50,451 nt of DNA from assembly GCA_020073645.1 (NCBI GenBank), contig JAIQET010000029.1, positions 1 through 50,451 on the forward strand, read 5' to 3'. The DNA comes from Terriglobia bacterium. GTDB taxonomy: Bacteria > Acidobacteriota > Terriglobia > Terriglobales > Acidobacteriaceae. Positions 25,854 through 33,967 of this stretch are shown one piece after another. The first letter of the stretch is position 1; each line of letters opens with the position of its first letter. The notes beneath the pieces were generated by a model. The model was not told the origin of the DNA and made no database searches. It worked only from the letters and a program-made list of their open reading frames with translations. The position numbers and the translations under genes were made by a program.

Positions 25854-26033
25854 ATGTCAGCACCCAGCCGCCGTCCCGAGATCCGCCGCCGCCGCACCCG
25901 CAAGGAAAAGATCGCCAAACTGCAAAAACGTCACGCTGCTGCATCCGCAGAGTCCGAGCGCACCCGACTGGCGGCCAAGCTGCAGCGCCTGGGTCTCGTT
26001 TCTCCCGGTCATCCTCTGCTGAAAACTGCCTGA
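25854..26033 (+). CDS. Small basic protein, DUF6800-like
   Basis: A 59-codon gene with AAGGAG 8 nt before the ATG and a TACAAT-like -10 at 25814-25819. The product is very basic at its start (PEIRRRRTRKEKIAKLQKRHAAA) and then forms an amphipathic helix (TRLAAKLQRLG). It resembles the short EIRRRR...KL family (DUF6800) of unknown function found in planctomycete/acidobacterial-type genomes. A coiled-coil or RNA-binding role is conceivable only. The family assignment is from memory of the motif and should be tested. Confidence 0.65.
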   Translation: MSAPSRRPEIRRRRTRKEKIAKLQKRHAAASAESERTRLAAKLQRLGLVSPGHPLLKTA

Positions 26034-26069
26034 ACGGATTGCCCGATACAGCCGGAGGAAAGGCTCCAA

Positions 26070-27263
26070 CTACGAGTTCACCACCTTGCCGGCAATCTCT
26101 TGCGGTTGAGTCTTTTCCCGCTTGGGCCGTTCCTGCCCTGCCACTTCCTCGTACACGGCAAGAATCTGCCGCGCAGAGGCTTCCCAGGAAAACTTCTTTG
26201 CCTGCTCGTAGCCCCGCTGCTTGAGCTTTTCCCGCAGTGCCTGGTCGAGCAGCACCCGGTTGAGCGCCCGCATGATCTCGAACACGTTCTCTGGGTTCAC
26301 CAGCACCGCAGCCTGGTCCACCACCTCCGGCAGCGATGAGGTATTCGAGGTCACCACCGGCGTGCCGTGCGCCATCGCTTCCAGCGGGGGCAATCCGAAT
26401 CCTTCATAGAGCGAGGGGAAAACGAAGATCTTGGCCACGTCGTAGAAAATGCGCAGCACCTCAATGGGAACAAATCCCATGAAGCGCACCTCGTTCTGCA
26501 CCCCTCCACGGATCACGGTGCGCCGCAGATCGGGGTGCTTGGAAAGCTCATCCCCGATGATGATCAGCTTCAGGTCGGGAAACTTCCCCTCCTTTTGCAA
26601 CTCCGCTTTCAGCGCCGAGAACGCCTCAATGATCCGCACCAGGTTCTTGTGCGGGCTGATCCGTCCCGCATAGAGCAGAAACGGATAGTTCACCAGATAA
26701 CGCTCCGCCAGAAACTGGCGGTCGCTTTCGCTGGCGTGACCCCGCAGAAAGCGTTCGTCGATGGCGTTGTAGACCACCTCGATGCGCTTGCCGCCAATGC
26801 CGAACAGCTTTTCAATCTCGCTCTTGGTGAACTTGGAGACCGCGAAAATGCGCGCTGCTCCCCGTAGCACCCGCCGCGTCAGGAGAAAGTGCAGCCAACG
26901 CCTCGACTGGGAACGGTCATGGGCACGGTACATGTGCTCCAGCACATCGTGGACCGTCATCACATAAGGGCAGGGAAGCGTTCGCGGCAGCCAGAACAGG
27001 TGCGGGATATGCACCAGGTCGCAGCGCAACCGTCGCAGGATGTTGCGGCACTCTACGTAGCCTTTGAAGGAAGTGTCGCGATCGAGCAGCGGAACCGTGT
27101 GAAAGTTGGGTGGCAGCGGTTCGATTTCCGCCACTTTGTCGGGCGATCCGATCAGGAAGTATTTGTTCTCACGATCCAGCCGGCCCAGCGCGCGCACGAT
27201 ATTGCGCGTGTAGGTGCCCACGCCGAACTCGTTCATCCGCCGGATATCAATGGCTACTCTCAC
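26070..27263 (-). CDS. Group 1 glycosyltransferase (GT4 family)
   Basis: A 397-aa GT-B glycosyltransferase. The N-terminal domain shows [19 protein letters not shown] (glycine-rich acceptor loop) and [11 protein letters not shown]. The C-terminal domain shows [14 protein letters not shown] (~residues 203-216) and the EX7E motif region [25 protein letters not shown] (~300), followed by [15 protein letters not shown]. It transfers a sugar from a nucleotide donor, probably onto a lipid-linked or polysaccharide acceptor at the cytoplasmic membrane. The start is GTG at 27263 with no obvious ribosome-binding site. No other glycan genes are adjacent, so the pathway cannot be told. Confidence 0.9.
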   Translation of the reverse strand: MRVAIDIRRMNEFGVGTYTRNIVRALGRLDRENKYFLIGSPDKVAEIEPLPPNFHTVPLLDRDTSFKGYVECRNILRRLRCDLVHIPHLFWLPRTLPCPYVMTVHDVLEHMYRAHDRSQSRRWLHFLLTRRVLRGAARIFAVSKFTKSEIEKLFGIGGKRIEVVYNAIDERFLRGHASESDRQFLAERYLVNYPFLLYAGRISPHKNLVRIIEAFSALKAELQKEGKFPDLKLIIIGDELSKHPDLRRTVIRGGVQNEVRFMGFVPIEVLRIFYDVAKIFVFPSLYEGFGLPPLEAMAHGTPVVTSNTSSLPEVVDQAAVLVNPENVFEIMRALNRVLLDQALREKLKQRGYEQAKKFSWEASARQILAVYEEVAGQERPKREKTQPQEIAGKVVNS

Positions 27264-27292
27264 CGGGATGATTTAACCACAGCAGGAGGGAA

Positions 27293-27313
27293 TTTACGAT
27301 TGACGATTCTCGA
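27293..27313. repeat. Heptamer tandem array (3 units)
   Basis: TTTACGA-TTGACGA-TTCTCGA, a degenerate 7-nt tandem array upstream of the glycosyltransferase start, one of at least ten in the window. Confidence 0.5.
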
Positions 27314-27416
27314 AGGATGTTTGGCAGATTGCAGCAATAACTCCCGGACACCGAGCCGATGGAATTATCCGTTTCTTCTTTTCTCTGCGCCTCTGTGTCT
27401 CTGGGGTAAACAAGTT

Positions 27417-28703
27417 TTAGGCCCGTACCTCGGCCTGGGCCCTCGCCCTGCGCTCCGGGTACAGCGGGAAGGACTCCGCCATTTCCAGCACCTGAGTGCG
27501 GATTTTTTCCAGCACGGCCGCTTCGCTTCGATGATGCAGCGCTTCAGAAATCCAGCGCCCGATCTGCCGCATCTCCCCTTCTTTCATGCCGCGCGTCGTC
27601 ATGGCCGGGCTGCCGATGCGAATTCCGCTTGGCTTCATGGGTGGGTTGGTATCGAACGGTATCGCATTCTTGTTGACCGTGATCCCAGCTTCGCCCAGCG
27701 CCTTCTCAGCTTCGCTACCCAGCATCCCCTTGGAGAACACATCTACTAGCATGAGGTGCGTGTCAGTCCCGCCGGAGATGATTCGATAACCTTCCGCCGC
27801 CAGCGTCTCCGCCAACACCTTGGCGTTGGCTACCACCTGCCGTGCGTAGTCGCGGAAGTCGGGCTGCATGGCCTCATGGAAGCAGACCGCCTTGGCCGCG
27901 ATGATGTGTACCAGCGGCCCGCCCTGCATGCCGGGGAAAACCGTCTTGTCAATCGCCGCCGCGTATTCCTGCTTGCACAGAATCATGCCTGCCCGCGGCC
28001 CGCGCAGCGTCTTGTGAGTCGTGGAAGTCACAATCTGCGCATGTGGTACCGGCGAGGGATGCACGCCCCCCGCCACCAGCCCCGCAAAATGCGCCATGTC
28101 CACCAGGTACAGGGCGCCCACTTTGTCCGCGATCTGCCGCATGCGCACAAAATCAATGATCCGCGGATAGGCGCTGCCTCCGCCAATGATTAGCTTCGGC
28201 TTCTCCTTCTCCGCCAGCTTCTCCAGATCGTCGTAGTCAATGGTCTCGGTTTCCTTGGTTACACCATAGGGAACAATGCGGTAGGTCTTGCCGGAGAAGT
28301 TCAGATGATGCCCGTGCGTGAGGTGTCCGCCATGCGCCAGGTTCAGCCCCAGAATCGTGTCGCCCGGCTGCAGCACTGCGGCGTACGCCTCCATGTTGGC
28401 CTGTGATCCGGCGTGAGGCTGCACGTTCGCGTGCTCCGCGCCAAAAAGTTGTTTGGCCCGTTCGCGTGCCAGGTTCTCTACCACGTCGGTGAACTCGCAG
28501 CCGCCGTAGTAGCGTTTCCCGGGATATCCCTCGGCGTACTTGTTGGTGAACACCGAGCCCATAGCTTCGAGCACCGCTTCGCTCACGAAGTTTTCCGAAG
28601 CGATCAGTTCCAACCCCTCGTGCTGGCGGCGAACTTCGTTGTCTATAGCGGCGGCGACTTGGGAATCAACTTCGTATAACGGGCGGGACATGGAATGATT
28701 CAT
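27417..28703 (-). CDS. glyA: Serine hydroxymethyltransferase
   Basis: 428 residues, the normal length for bacterial SHMT, a cytosolic PLP enzyme that converts serine and tetrahydrofolate to glycine and 5,10-methylene-THF. Recognisable segments: [74 protein letters not shown] and the PLP lysine in [14 protein letters not shown], then [10 protein letters not shown] and [10 protein letters not shown]. The start may be 28703 or the ATG at 28691; neither has a strong ribosome-binding site. Monocistronic in appearance. Confidence 0.97.
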   Translation of the reverse strand: MNHSMSRPLYEVDSQVAAAIDNEVRRQHEGLELIASENFVSEAVLEAMGSVFTNKYAEGYPGKRYYGGCEFTDVVENLARERAKQLFGAEHANVQPHAGSQANMEAYAAVLQPGDTILGLNLAHGGHLTHGHHLNFSGKTYRIVPYGVTKETETIDYDDLEKLAEKEKPKLIIGGGSAYPRIIDFVRMRQIADKVGALYLVDMAHFAGLVAGGVHPSPVPHAQIVTSTTHKTLRGPRAGMILCKQEYAAAIDKTVFPGMQGGPLVHIIAAKAVCFHEAMQPDFRDYARQVVANAKVLAETLAAEGYRIISGGTDTHLMLVDVFSKGMLGSEAEKALGEAGITVNKNAIPFDTNPPMKPSGIRIGSPAMTTRGMKEGEMRQIGRWISEALHHRSEAAVLEKIRTQVLEMAESFPLYPERRARAQAEVRA

Positions 28704-28728
28704 GGCTCTCAGCTTTCAGCTCTCAGCC
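28704..28728. repeat. Heptamer tandem array (3.5 units)
   Basis: GGCTCTC-AGCTTTC-AGCTCTC-AGCC lies directly upstream of the glyA start codon. Same degenerate 7-nt period as the other arrays. Confidence 0.75.
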
Positions 28729-28761
28729 AACGGTCAGAGGCTGCAGAGCTTTCTGGGTGGC

Positions 28762-28811
28762 GCAGGGCTTTAGCCCTGCCATACTGCCTTACTAATATAA
28801 GGGCTTTAGCC
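28762..28811. repeat. GGGCTTTAGCCC palindromic repeats
   Basis: GCAGGGCT-TT-AGCCCTGC (28762-28779) is an 18-nt hairpin, and GGGCTTTAGCC recurs at 28801-28811. Such sequences are typical dispersed intergenic palindromes; here they sit between the convergently spaced glyA 5' end and the GNAT gene 3' end. Confidence 0.6.
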
Positions 28812-28834
28812 TCCGAGGTCACGTTGCGCTCGCA

Positions 28835-29320
28835 CTACCGCCCATCCGCATTGCCGGGACGCTCGTAAACCTCCGGGTTGTGAAGCTCCATGTGTTTCTC
28901 GGGTGACTTCAGAGCGGTAAACCCAAACGGCCCATACAACGCGTGTGCATCGTTGGTGACCAGACTCCACCGGCGCAGTCCCTGCAACTGAGGATGTTGC
29001 ATGATGCACTCCATCAGCCACTTTCCCAGTCCCCGCCCACGATGGGATTCCAGCACGAACACGTCACCAATGTAAGCGTAGGTAGCGTAGTCGGAGATTA
29101 CCCGTGCAAACCCGACCTGCTTGCCCTCGGAATAAACTCCAAAGCACAGCGAGTTCTCAATCGCCCGAGCCACCACCTCGCGCGGAATTCCCTTGGCCCA
29201 ATAGCAATCGGTCAGAAAACCGTGGATAACATCCAAGTCCAGCCGCGCGCGGTCCGTGCTGATGGTGAACTCACCACGGCGGTATTCCTGGATTGCTTCA
29301 GATGGCATCGCTTGGGACAT
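28835..29320 (-). CDS. GNAT-family N-acetyltransferase
   Basis: 161 residues with the GNAT core. LCFGVYSEGKQVGFARVISDYATYAYIGDVFVLESHRGRGLGKWLMECI contains the acetyl-CoA-binding R-G-R-G-L-G loop (~residues 94-99), and SLVTNDAHALYGPFGF is the typical C-terminal strand and helix. Acceptor unknown; single-domain members act on small molecules or protein amines. The ATG has no clear ribosome-binding site, and an internal ATG 12 nt later is possible. No operon partners. Confidence 0.9.
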   Translation of the reverse strand: MSQAMPSEAIQEYRRGEFTISTDRARLDLDVIHGFLTDCYWAKGIPREVVARAIENSLCFGVYSEGKQVGFARVISDYATYAYIGDVFVLESHRGRGLGKWLMECIMQHPQLQGLRRWSLVTNDAHALYGPFGFTALKSPEKHMELHNPEVYERPGNADGR

Positions 29321-29514
29321 GGAAGGCGCCGAGACTACTGGGACCCGATCATTCTAAGACAGCCGCCCGGTATGCGGTTACGTGTCATACACCCGGGGAT
29401 TGTCTTGTGAGGAATCCCTATTTCTGCCAAGAACACCGGGTAGGGAGCTTCGCATCGCTCAGCATGACAAACCGTATGTCACGAAAACGGCCTGTAGGAT
29501 CTAAAAGCTAGCGG

Positions 29515-30636
29515 CTAGCAGCTCTCAAACGCAGTCCGCAAAAACGACGCCAGCTGCCATCCATCCATGTATTTGTACGGCGCCTCACCCAGACTGTAGT
29601 GCCCGCAGGGCAGCGCAACTACCTTGTGGTCGAGGCCGTGACACTCGAACTCCTCCACCACCTGCCGCGAGAACTTTGGAAGGAATGTCAGATCATACTT
29701 GGCGTAGACGATCAGCGATCTTCTCGGCCAGCGGGCGAACTGCCGGAAGTACGACATCGGACTGACGGCACTCCAAAGCTCCCGCAGGCGGTCGATGTCG
29801 ATCTGCGGCTCCAGCCCCTCGCGGATATGGCGGGTCGATTGCCCATGCCACACCACATCGGCCACGTAGGTGGAGGCGTGGTTGAAGGCTGCCACACGGA
29901 TCCGCGGATCGTGTGCGCTCGCCAGGAACGCGTAGCAGGAGCCGAGACTGGTTCCTGCAATGCCGAGCCGGTTGTATCCTTGCTGCTGCAGCCAATCCAG
30001 GCAGCAACGCACGTCGATCACCGCCTGGCGGCAGGCATCGAGCGTGCGCCCGATGTTCGCAGAAACTGCGTAATCGGCGCGGCTGGTCTCCGCCGGCATG
30101 CGGATATCGTGGTAGGGCATGCTCAATCGCAGCACCGCCACTCCCAGCCAGTTCAGCACGCGACATAAGCCAGCGTAGGCGACCGCATCCGAATTCCAGT
30201 GTGGCAGCAGCACTACCGCCCGCCGTCCTCGAGCTGGAAACCAGCGGGCATTGACCAGATTGTTTTCGGGATAGGGTGTACGCACCGGCGAGGTGAAACG
30301 TAGGAACTCGGAATAAGTGCCGCGTACCTTTTCTTCCAGCCGCTGATCGGGAACCTCCCGCGTGCTGAACACCTGCACCTCGCGGCGCTCGAGTCGGAAG
30401 TCGGTAGGCATCACGTAGGAGTAAAACTCGTCACTCCCCGCGATAATCCGCCGGTTGTATTCGCACAAAAACTTCTCGCAGTTGTCCGGCACGTGCCCTG
30501 GTGCGAAACCGTTGCGGCACGGCCAATCCCGCGCCCACTCCACACCCCACTCCAGAGGCCGGACAACGCGGTTGTTGTCCACCGACGTCAGCCGGGTCTC
30601 CCAGTCGTGCATCCACTGTGCGTAGCGCGAAGGCAT
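29515..30636 (-). CDS. ABHD18-like alpha/beta hydrolase
   Basis: About 373 residues from ATG 30636; an upstream TTG at 30657 would add 7. An alpha/beta hydrolase resembling ABHD18: RAVVLLPHWNSDA (oxyanion region, ~residues 138-150), nucleophile elbow GIAGTSLGSCYAF (~228-240), VYAKYDLTFLP (acid) and LPCGHYSLGEAPYKYMDG (His). The long N-terminal part has tryptophan-rich patches (WGVEWARDWPCRNGF) characteristic of this family. No signal peptide is seen. Substrate and pathway are unknown; the neighbours (GNAT, alr) give no clear hint. Confidence 0.8.
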   Translation of the reverse strand: MPSRYAQWMHDWETRLTSVDNNRVVRPLEWGVEWARDWPCRNGFAPGHVPDNCEKFLCEYNRRIIAGSDEFYSYVMPTDFRLERREVQVFSTREVPDQRLEEKVRGTYSEFLRFTSPVRTPYPENNLVNARWFPARGRRAVVLLPHWNSDAVAYAGLCRVLNWLGVAVLRLSMPYHDIRMPAETSRADYAVSANIGRTLDACRQAVIDVRCCLDWLQQQGYNRLGIAGTSLGSCYAFLASAHDPRIRVAAFNHASTYVADVVWHGQSTRHIREGLEPQIDIDRLRELWSAVSPMSYFRQFARWPRRSLIVYAKYDLTFLPKFSRQVVEEFECHGLDHKVVALPCGHYSLGEAPYKYMDGWQLASFLRTAFESC

Positions 30637-30694
30637 ACCTGTTAACGAATATAGCAAACCGCGGATGTTAGGTCAGGGAGGCGCAATCGAACGG

Positions 30695-30812
30695 TAGCAA
30701 TCAGCATTCAGCACTCGGCATTCAGCCCCTGAACGGAGGCGCCAATTCCTGGCGGAAACCATCCGCAGGACCCGAAACCGAGAGTTCATTCTTGACTGAG
30801 TGCTGATTGCTA
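30695..30812. repeat. Inverted repeat with heptamer array beside the alr stop
   Basis: Four heptamers TCAGCAT-TCAGCAC-TCGGCAT-TCAGCCC occupy 30701-30728. TAGCAATCAGCA (30695-30706) is repeated in inverse orientation as TGCTGATTGCTA (30801-30812), and the distal arm includes the alr stop codon. The ~95-bp interval between the arms holds no gene. Confidence 0.65.
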
Positions 30813-31988
30813 GTTTCCGTGCCTCCGCGGCACGCGCTTGGAGATATTGCAGAGAATTTCGTAGGGACTCGTATGGGCGAGTTCGGCGTGCTCGCGCGCA
30901 TCCACGCTCAGCCCATCGTTCGATCCCAGCAGGATCACCTCATCTCCCACCGCGACGCCTGCCAGCCCAGTCACGTCCACCAGAGTGAGGTCCATGGAAA
31001 TCAGACCTACGATCGGCGCGTAGTACTCACGCACGATCACTCGTCCTCGGGACGAAATCTGCCGATTGAGTCCATCGGCATAGCCCACAGGGAGTGCTGC
31101 AATGCGAGTGGGAGCTTTGGTGACGTACGTCCCGCCATACCCCAGGGCCTGGTTCGCGGGAACCTCTCGCAAGGAAAGAATCCGGGTCTTCCAGGTCAGC
31201 ACCGGCTTTACCGCCAGCCGCAGCGCGCTGCCGCTCACTTCCCGCCCCGCCCGCTCAAAGGGCAGGTAGTAGCCATAGAGCGCCAGCCCGGGTCGGACCA
31301 TGTTGTACCAACTCTTCTTTCGCGAGATAACCGCACTGGTGTTGGCAGCATGAATCAGCGCCGGCTCGAATCCCTCCCGACCCAGCACCTGCTGCACCTC
31401 CGCAAAACGCTTCAACTGTTCTTCGACCGAAGGCGCATCGAGCACCTCGGAAGAAGCCAGGTGAGTTGAGAGCCCCTCGACCGTCAGGTGCGGAGCCGAT
31501 TTCAGAGCAGAACAAACTCGCGGCAAATCTGCCGGCGTTACCCCCAGCCGCCCCATCCCGGTGTCGATCTTCAAGTGGACCGGATGTCTGGGCAGGCCCA
31601 GTCGGGCCGACGCCTTCTCCAGGAGTTCGACTTGCTCCGGCTCCCACACGGTGGGCGTCAGCCGCAAGCGGACAATTTCTTCCTCCTCGCCCCGCCAGAA
31701 GCCCGTCATGAGGAGAAGACGTCCCTGGATCCCGGCATCGCGCAGGGGAATCGCTTCATCCAGCGAGGTCACGCCCAGCCATTGCGCCCCCTCTTCTTCC
31801 AGTGCCCGCGCGCAAGGTACGGCTCCGTGCCCGTAGGCGTCCGCTTTCACAACGGCGCACACACTCACACCTGCTCCAACATGCCGCTGCACCGCGCGAA
31901 AATTCTGTCGCAGTGCGGAGATCGATACCTCTGCCCAGGTCGGGCGCGTCGCGTGACGGACTTTGCGTTCGGTTGCCGTGCTGATCAC
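30810..31988 (-). CDS. alr: Alanine racemase
   Basis: A PLP enzyme that makes D-alanine for peptidoglycan. TWAEVSISALRQNF, then the PLP lysine in CAVVKADAYGHGAVP, HLKIDTGMGRLG, EGLSTHLASS, HAANTSA, MVRPGLALYGY, ALGYGGTYV, LPVGYADGLNR and ISMDLTLVDVT (catalytic Tyr and Cys/Met regions) are all present. The open frame extends upstream into the tonB-like gene, but homologues begin near the TWAEVSI segment, so GTG 31988 (392 aa) is preferred. A TATAAT lies 9 nt before it, which would make the transcript leaderless or nearly so; no ribosome-binding site is seen. The start is therefore uncertain. Confidence 0.93.
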   Translation of the reverse strand: MISTATERKVRHATRPTWAEVSISALRQNFRAVQRHVGAGVSVCAVVKADAYGHGAVPCARALEEEGAQWLGVTSLDEAIPLRDAGIQGRLLLMTGFWRGEEEEIVRLRLTPTVWEPEQVELLEKASARLGLPRHPVHLKIDTGMGRLGVTPADLPRVCSALKSAPHLTVEGLSTHLASSEVLDAPSVEEQLKRFAEVQQVLGREGFEPALIHAANTSAVISRKKSWYNMVRPGLALYGYYLPFERAGREVSGSALRLAVKPVLTWKTRILSLREVPANQALGYGGTYVTKAPTRIAALPVGYADGLNRQISSRGRVIVREYYAPIVGLISMDLTLVDVTGLAGVAVGDEVILLGSNDGLSVDAREHAELAHTSPYEILCNISKRVPRRHGN

Positions 31989-31997
31989 AATGTTGCG

Positions 31998-32003
31998 ATT
32001 ATA
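31998..32003 (-). promoter_or_regulatory. TATAAT -10 element immediately before alr
   Basis: A perfect TATAAT on the minus strand 9 nt before the proposed GTG start of alr; no matching TTGACA 16-18 bp upstream. Transcription from here would begin at or near the start codon. Confidence 0.4.
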
Positions 32004-32061
32004 TCGGCTCGCGATTCCACCGCGCAGATTACTACGGTGCACTGCTGCCGCTGCGGATCTC

Positions 32062-32805
32062 CTATCCGCCCGACAGTACAAAATTCACCGTGATCTGCGT
32101 TTCTATTTCCACCGCCTCGCCGTTCAGCAGATACGGCCGGTAGCGCCACTGCCGCACCGCATTCACCGCGGCTTGCACCAGCATCGGATGTCCGCTCAGC
32201 ACACGCAGGTTCTCAATCGTGCCATCCCGGCTGATCACCGCCCTCAACACCACTGCTCCCTGAATGCGGGCCTGCCTCGCCAACGGAGGATAATCCGGCT
32301 GAACGCGGTGGACGATGTTCGCCTCCATTGCGTGGGAAAGACGCGGCGGAAGCGAGGCTGGGATGGGCGGCGGCGGTGCAATCGAATTCAGTCCGTTGCC
32401 AATCGAGTCCAACACCGGATTCCGCGCTCCCGCCGGGCCCGTGCCGCCTGGGACCCAATACCCGGCGGGAACCTCTGGCGCCGGCGGCACCGCGCTTTCG
32501 TTCAGTTGCGCGATCACGGTTGGAATCTGGGTGGGAGCCACAAGAGCATGCCCGATCATGTTGCTGGCAGCCGGATTGGCTGGCCGTGGTCGTACTTCCG
32601 GGGTGTGCGGCGCTCCTGGCGGCGCCGTCGGTGCAATCAAGTATTCCGTCAGCGCCAATCTCGGCAGGCCCTGAGGGTAAATGAGTGGAAGCAGAAGCAG
32701 CAGGCTGAACGCCAGCGCCTGCACGGCAAGCGACGCCAGGGTCGTCCAGCCCCGATACCCACGATTGGCCCAGACAGAGTCACACACAAAAACGTCGTCG
32801 AACAT
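32062..32805 (-). CDS. TonB-family energy-transducing protein
   Basis: A 247-aa inner-membrane-anchored protein. One N-terminal membrane helix (LASLAVQALAFSLLLLLPLIY, residues ~24-44) is followed by a Pro/Ala-rich periplasmic spacer (~50-150, with PAPEVPAG and APPPPIPASLPP). The C-terminal TonB domain (VQPDYPPLARQARIQGAVVLRAVI..DGTIENLRVLSGHPMLVQAAVNAVRQWRYRPYLLNGEAVE, with the P-x-Y-P and AA..A...W.Y.P marks) contacts outer-membrane receptors. The start has AGGAGG 5 nt upstream. ExbB/ExbD are not adjacent. It could energise receptors such as the Oar-like protein at 3351-6530, but pairing cannot be assigned from sequence. Confidence 0.9.
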   Translation of the reverse strand: MFDDVFVCDSVWANRGYRGWTTLASLAVQALAFSLLLLLPLIYPQGLPRLALTEYLIAPTAPPGAPHTPEVRPRPANPAASNMIGHALVAPTQIPTVIAQLNESAVPPAPEVPAGYWVPGGTGPAGARNPVLDSIGNGLNSIAPPPPIPASLPPRLSHAMEANIVHRVQPDYPPLARQARIQGAVVLRAVISRDGTIENLRVLSGHPMLVQAAVNAVRQWRYRPYLLNGEAVEIETQITVNFVLSGG

Positions 32806-32885
32806 GGTGTCCTCCTGAGATAGATGCAGCTACCCCTAAGGACACCGCTACAGCCCGCTTGGGCACGAAAGCTATCAAAGAAAAA

Positions 32886-32904
32886 GGCCGCGTCCGTCGC
32901 GGCC
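32886..32904 (-). terminator. Rho-independent terminator of ompH
   Basis: GGCCGCG-5 nt-CGCGGCC followed on the minus strand by TTTTTCTTT, 37 nt beyond the ompH stop: a textbook intrinsic terminator. Confidence 0.9.
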
Positions 32905-32940
32905 TTTCGGGAACTTTCACCTCCTTCGAGGTGTCCCCAA

Positions 32941-33684
32941 CTATTTCGGTGGCTCCGTCCCCTGCGGCTTAGGCGCCGCCGGCGCAGGCTTTGCCGCCGC
33001 ACCACTCGGCTTCGCCGCACCCGATGGCTTCGCCGCCGAAGTCGCAGGTGGGGCTACAGGCGACTGTGCGTTATAAGCGTCCACCAACGCTTTCGTGATG
33101 TCGACCGAAGCTCCTGCCCACAGTACCGGCCCGTTGGGCCAGGGATTCGAGGTGTCGATAATGACTCCGTAGCCGTTGTCGCCGGCATATTTCACCAACA
33201 ACGGAGCCATTTTTTGCAGGATCCGCTGGGCGACTTCTCCCTGTTGGCCCTGGTAGTCGTTCTGCGCATCCTCGCTGGAGCGAGTCAGCACCTTCTGCTT
33301 TTGCTCGATCTGTTTGACCAGGCTGCCGCGGGCGTCGTCGTTCATCTTGTCGCCTTGGGTGTTCAGCTGCTTCTTCAGATTGTCGACCTCATCGCTCAGC
33401 GCTTTCAGTTCGGTGCGCTTCGGCTCGAACTTCTTGTTCAGAGCTTCGAAATCGCGCTGGCCTTCGTTGGTGGCGACAATTGCTTCCTGGATATTGATGG
33501 TTCCCACCCGGGTTCCCCCGGCACTCGTGGGTGCGGGAGCTGTGGCACTGGGTGCGGCGGGCAATGGCGCGGCCGCGCTGCCGGTCTGAGCCAGGGCCGT
33601 CACCGAGAGTACGAACGTAGTGGCCAGGATAAATCGCGCAAACTTGCTTGTCATGGGGTTGCTTTGGACTCCTTGGATTTTCAT
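32941..33684 (-). CDS. ompH: OmpH/Skp-like periplasmic chaperone
   Basis: Up to 247 aa; the internal ATG at 33654 (237 aa) gives a cleaner signal peptide (MTSKFARFILATTFVLSVTALAQ). The OmpH domain runs from ~residue 58 (RVGTINIQEAIVATNEGQRDFEALNKKF) through a long coiled coil (ELKALSDEVDNLKKQLNT, SLVKQIEQKQKVL) to GYGVIIDTSNPWPNG. Skp-type trimers hold unfolded outer-membrane proteins for BamA. The C-terminus carries an extra Ala/Pro/Lys-rich tail with the repeat KPSGAA that is not part of the chaperone fold. bamA lies immediately upstream on the same strand, the common pairing, but a strong promoter in the gap suggests separate initiation. Confidence 0.88.
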   Translation of the reverse strand: MKIQGVQSNPMTSKFARFILATTFVLSVTALAQTGSAAAPLPAAPSATAPAPTSAGGTRVGTINIQEAIVATNEGQRDFEALNKKFEPKRTELKALSDEVDNLKKQLNTQGDKMNDDARGSLVKQIEQKQKVLTRSSEDAQNDYQGQQGEVAQRILQKMAPLLVKYAGDNGYGVIIDTSNPWPNGPVLWAGASVDITKALVDAYNAQSPVAPPATSAAKPSGAAKPSGAAAKPAPAAPKPQGTEPPK

Positions 33685-33858
33685 TCCGGGAACGGTTCAG
33701 ATCTCTCTCACTGGCAATGCTGGGCGGTTGTCCCGTGATCAAACAGAACCCATCACGATCACCGGGGAAGGCGCGCCGGTTTTCCCAGCCCCTCACGCCA
33801 AACCCGCAGGCGTGGTGACCACCCCGCTGCCAGCCTTCTTAGGGTGTGGATGCCCTAC

Positions 33859-33887
33859 ATTATAGGAACCCTGCCGCCCAGCGTCAA
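33859..33887 (-). promoter_or_regulatory. Strong sigma-70 promoter upstream of ompH
   Basis: On the minus strand TTGACG (33887-33882), a 17-bp spacer and a perfect TATAAT (33864-33859). It lies between the bamA stop (33968) and ompH and implies a leader of about 165-195 nt. Confidence 0.8.
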
Positions 33888-33967
33888 ACCGGTCGGTGGC
33901 CAAGCATGTTCCCGGCTCGTTCCTCAACCTTGGAGCCATCAAACCGGACACCACCCGAAACCTGTGC

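Noticed and set aside
27380..27412. CTCTGCGCCTCTGTGTCTCT stretch after glyA as another heptamer array
   Set aside because: The spacing is nearer 8 than 7 and irregular, so it was not counted with the heptamer family.
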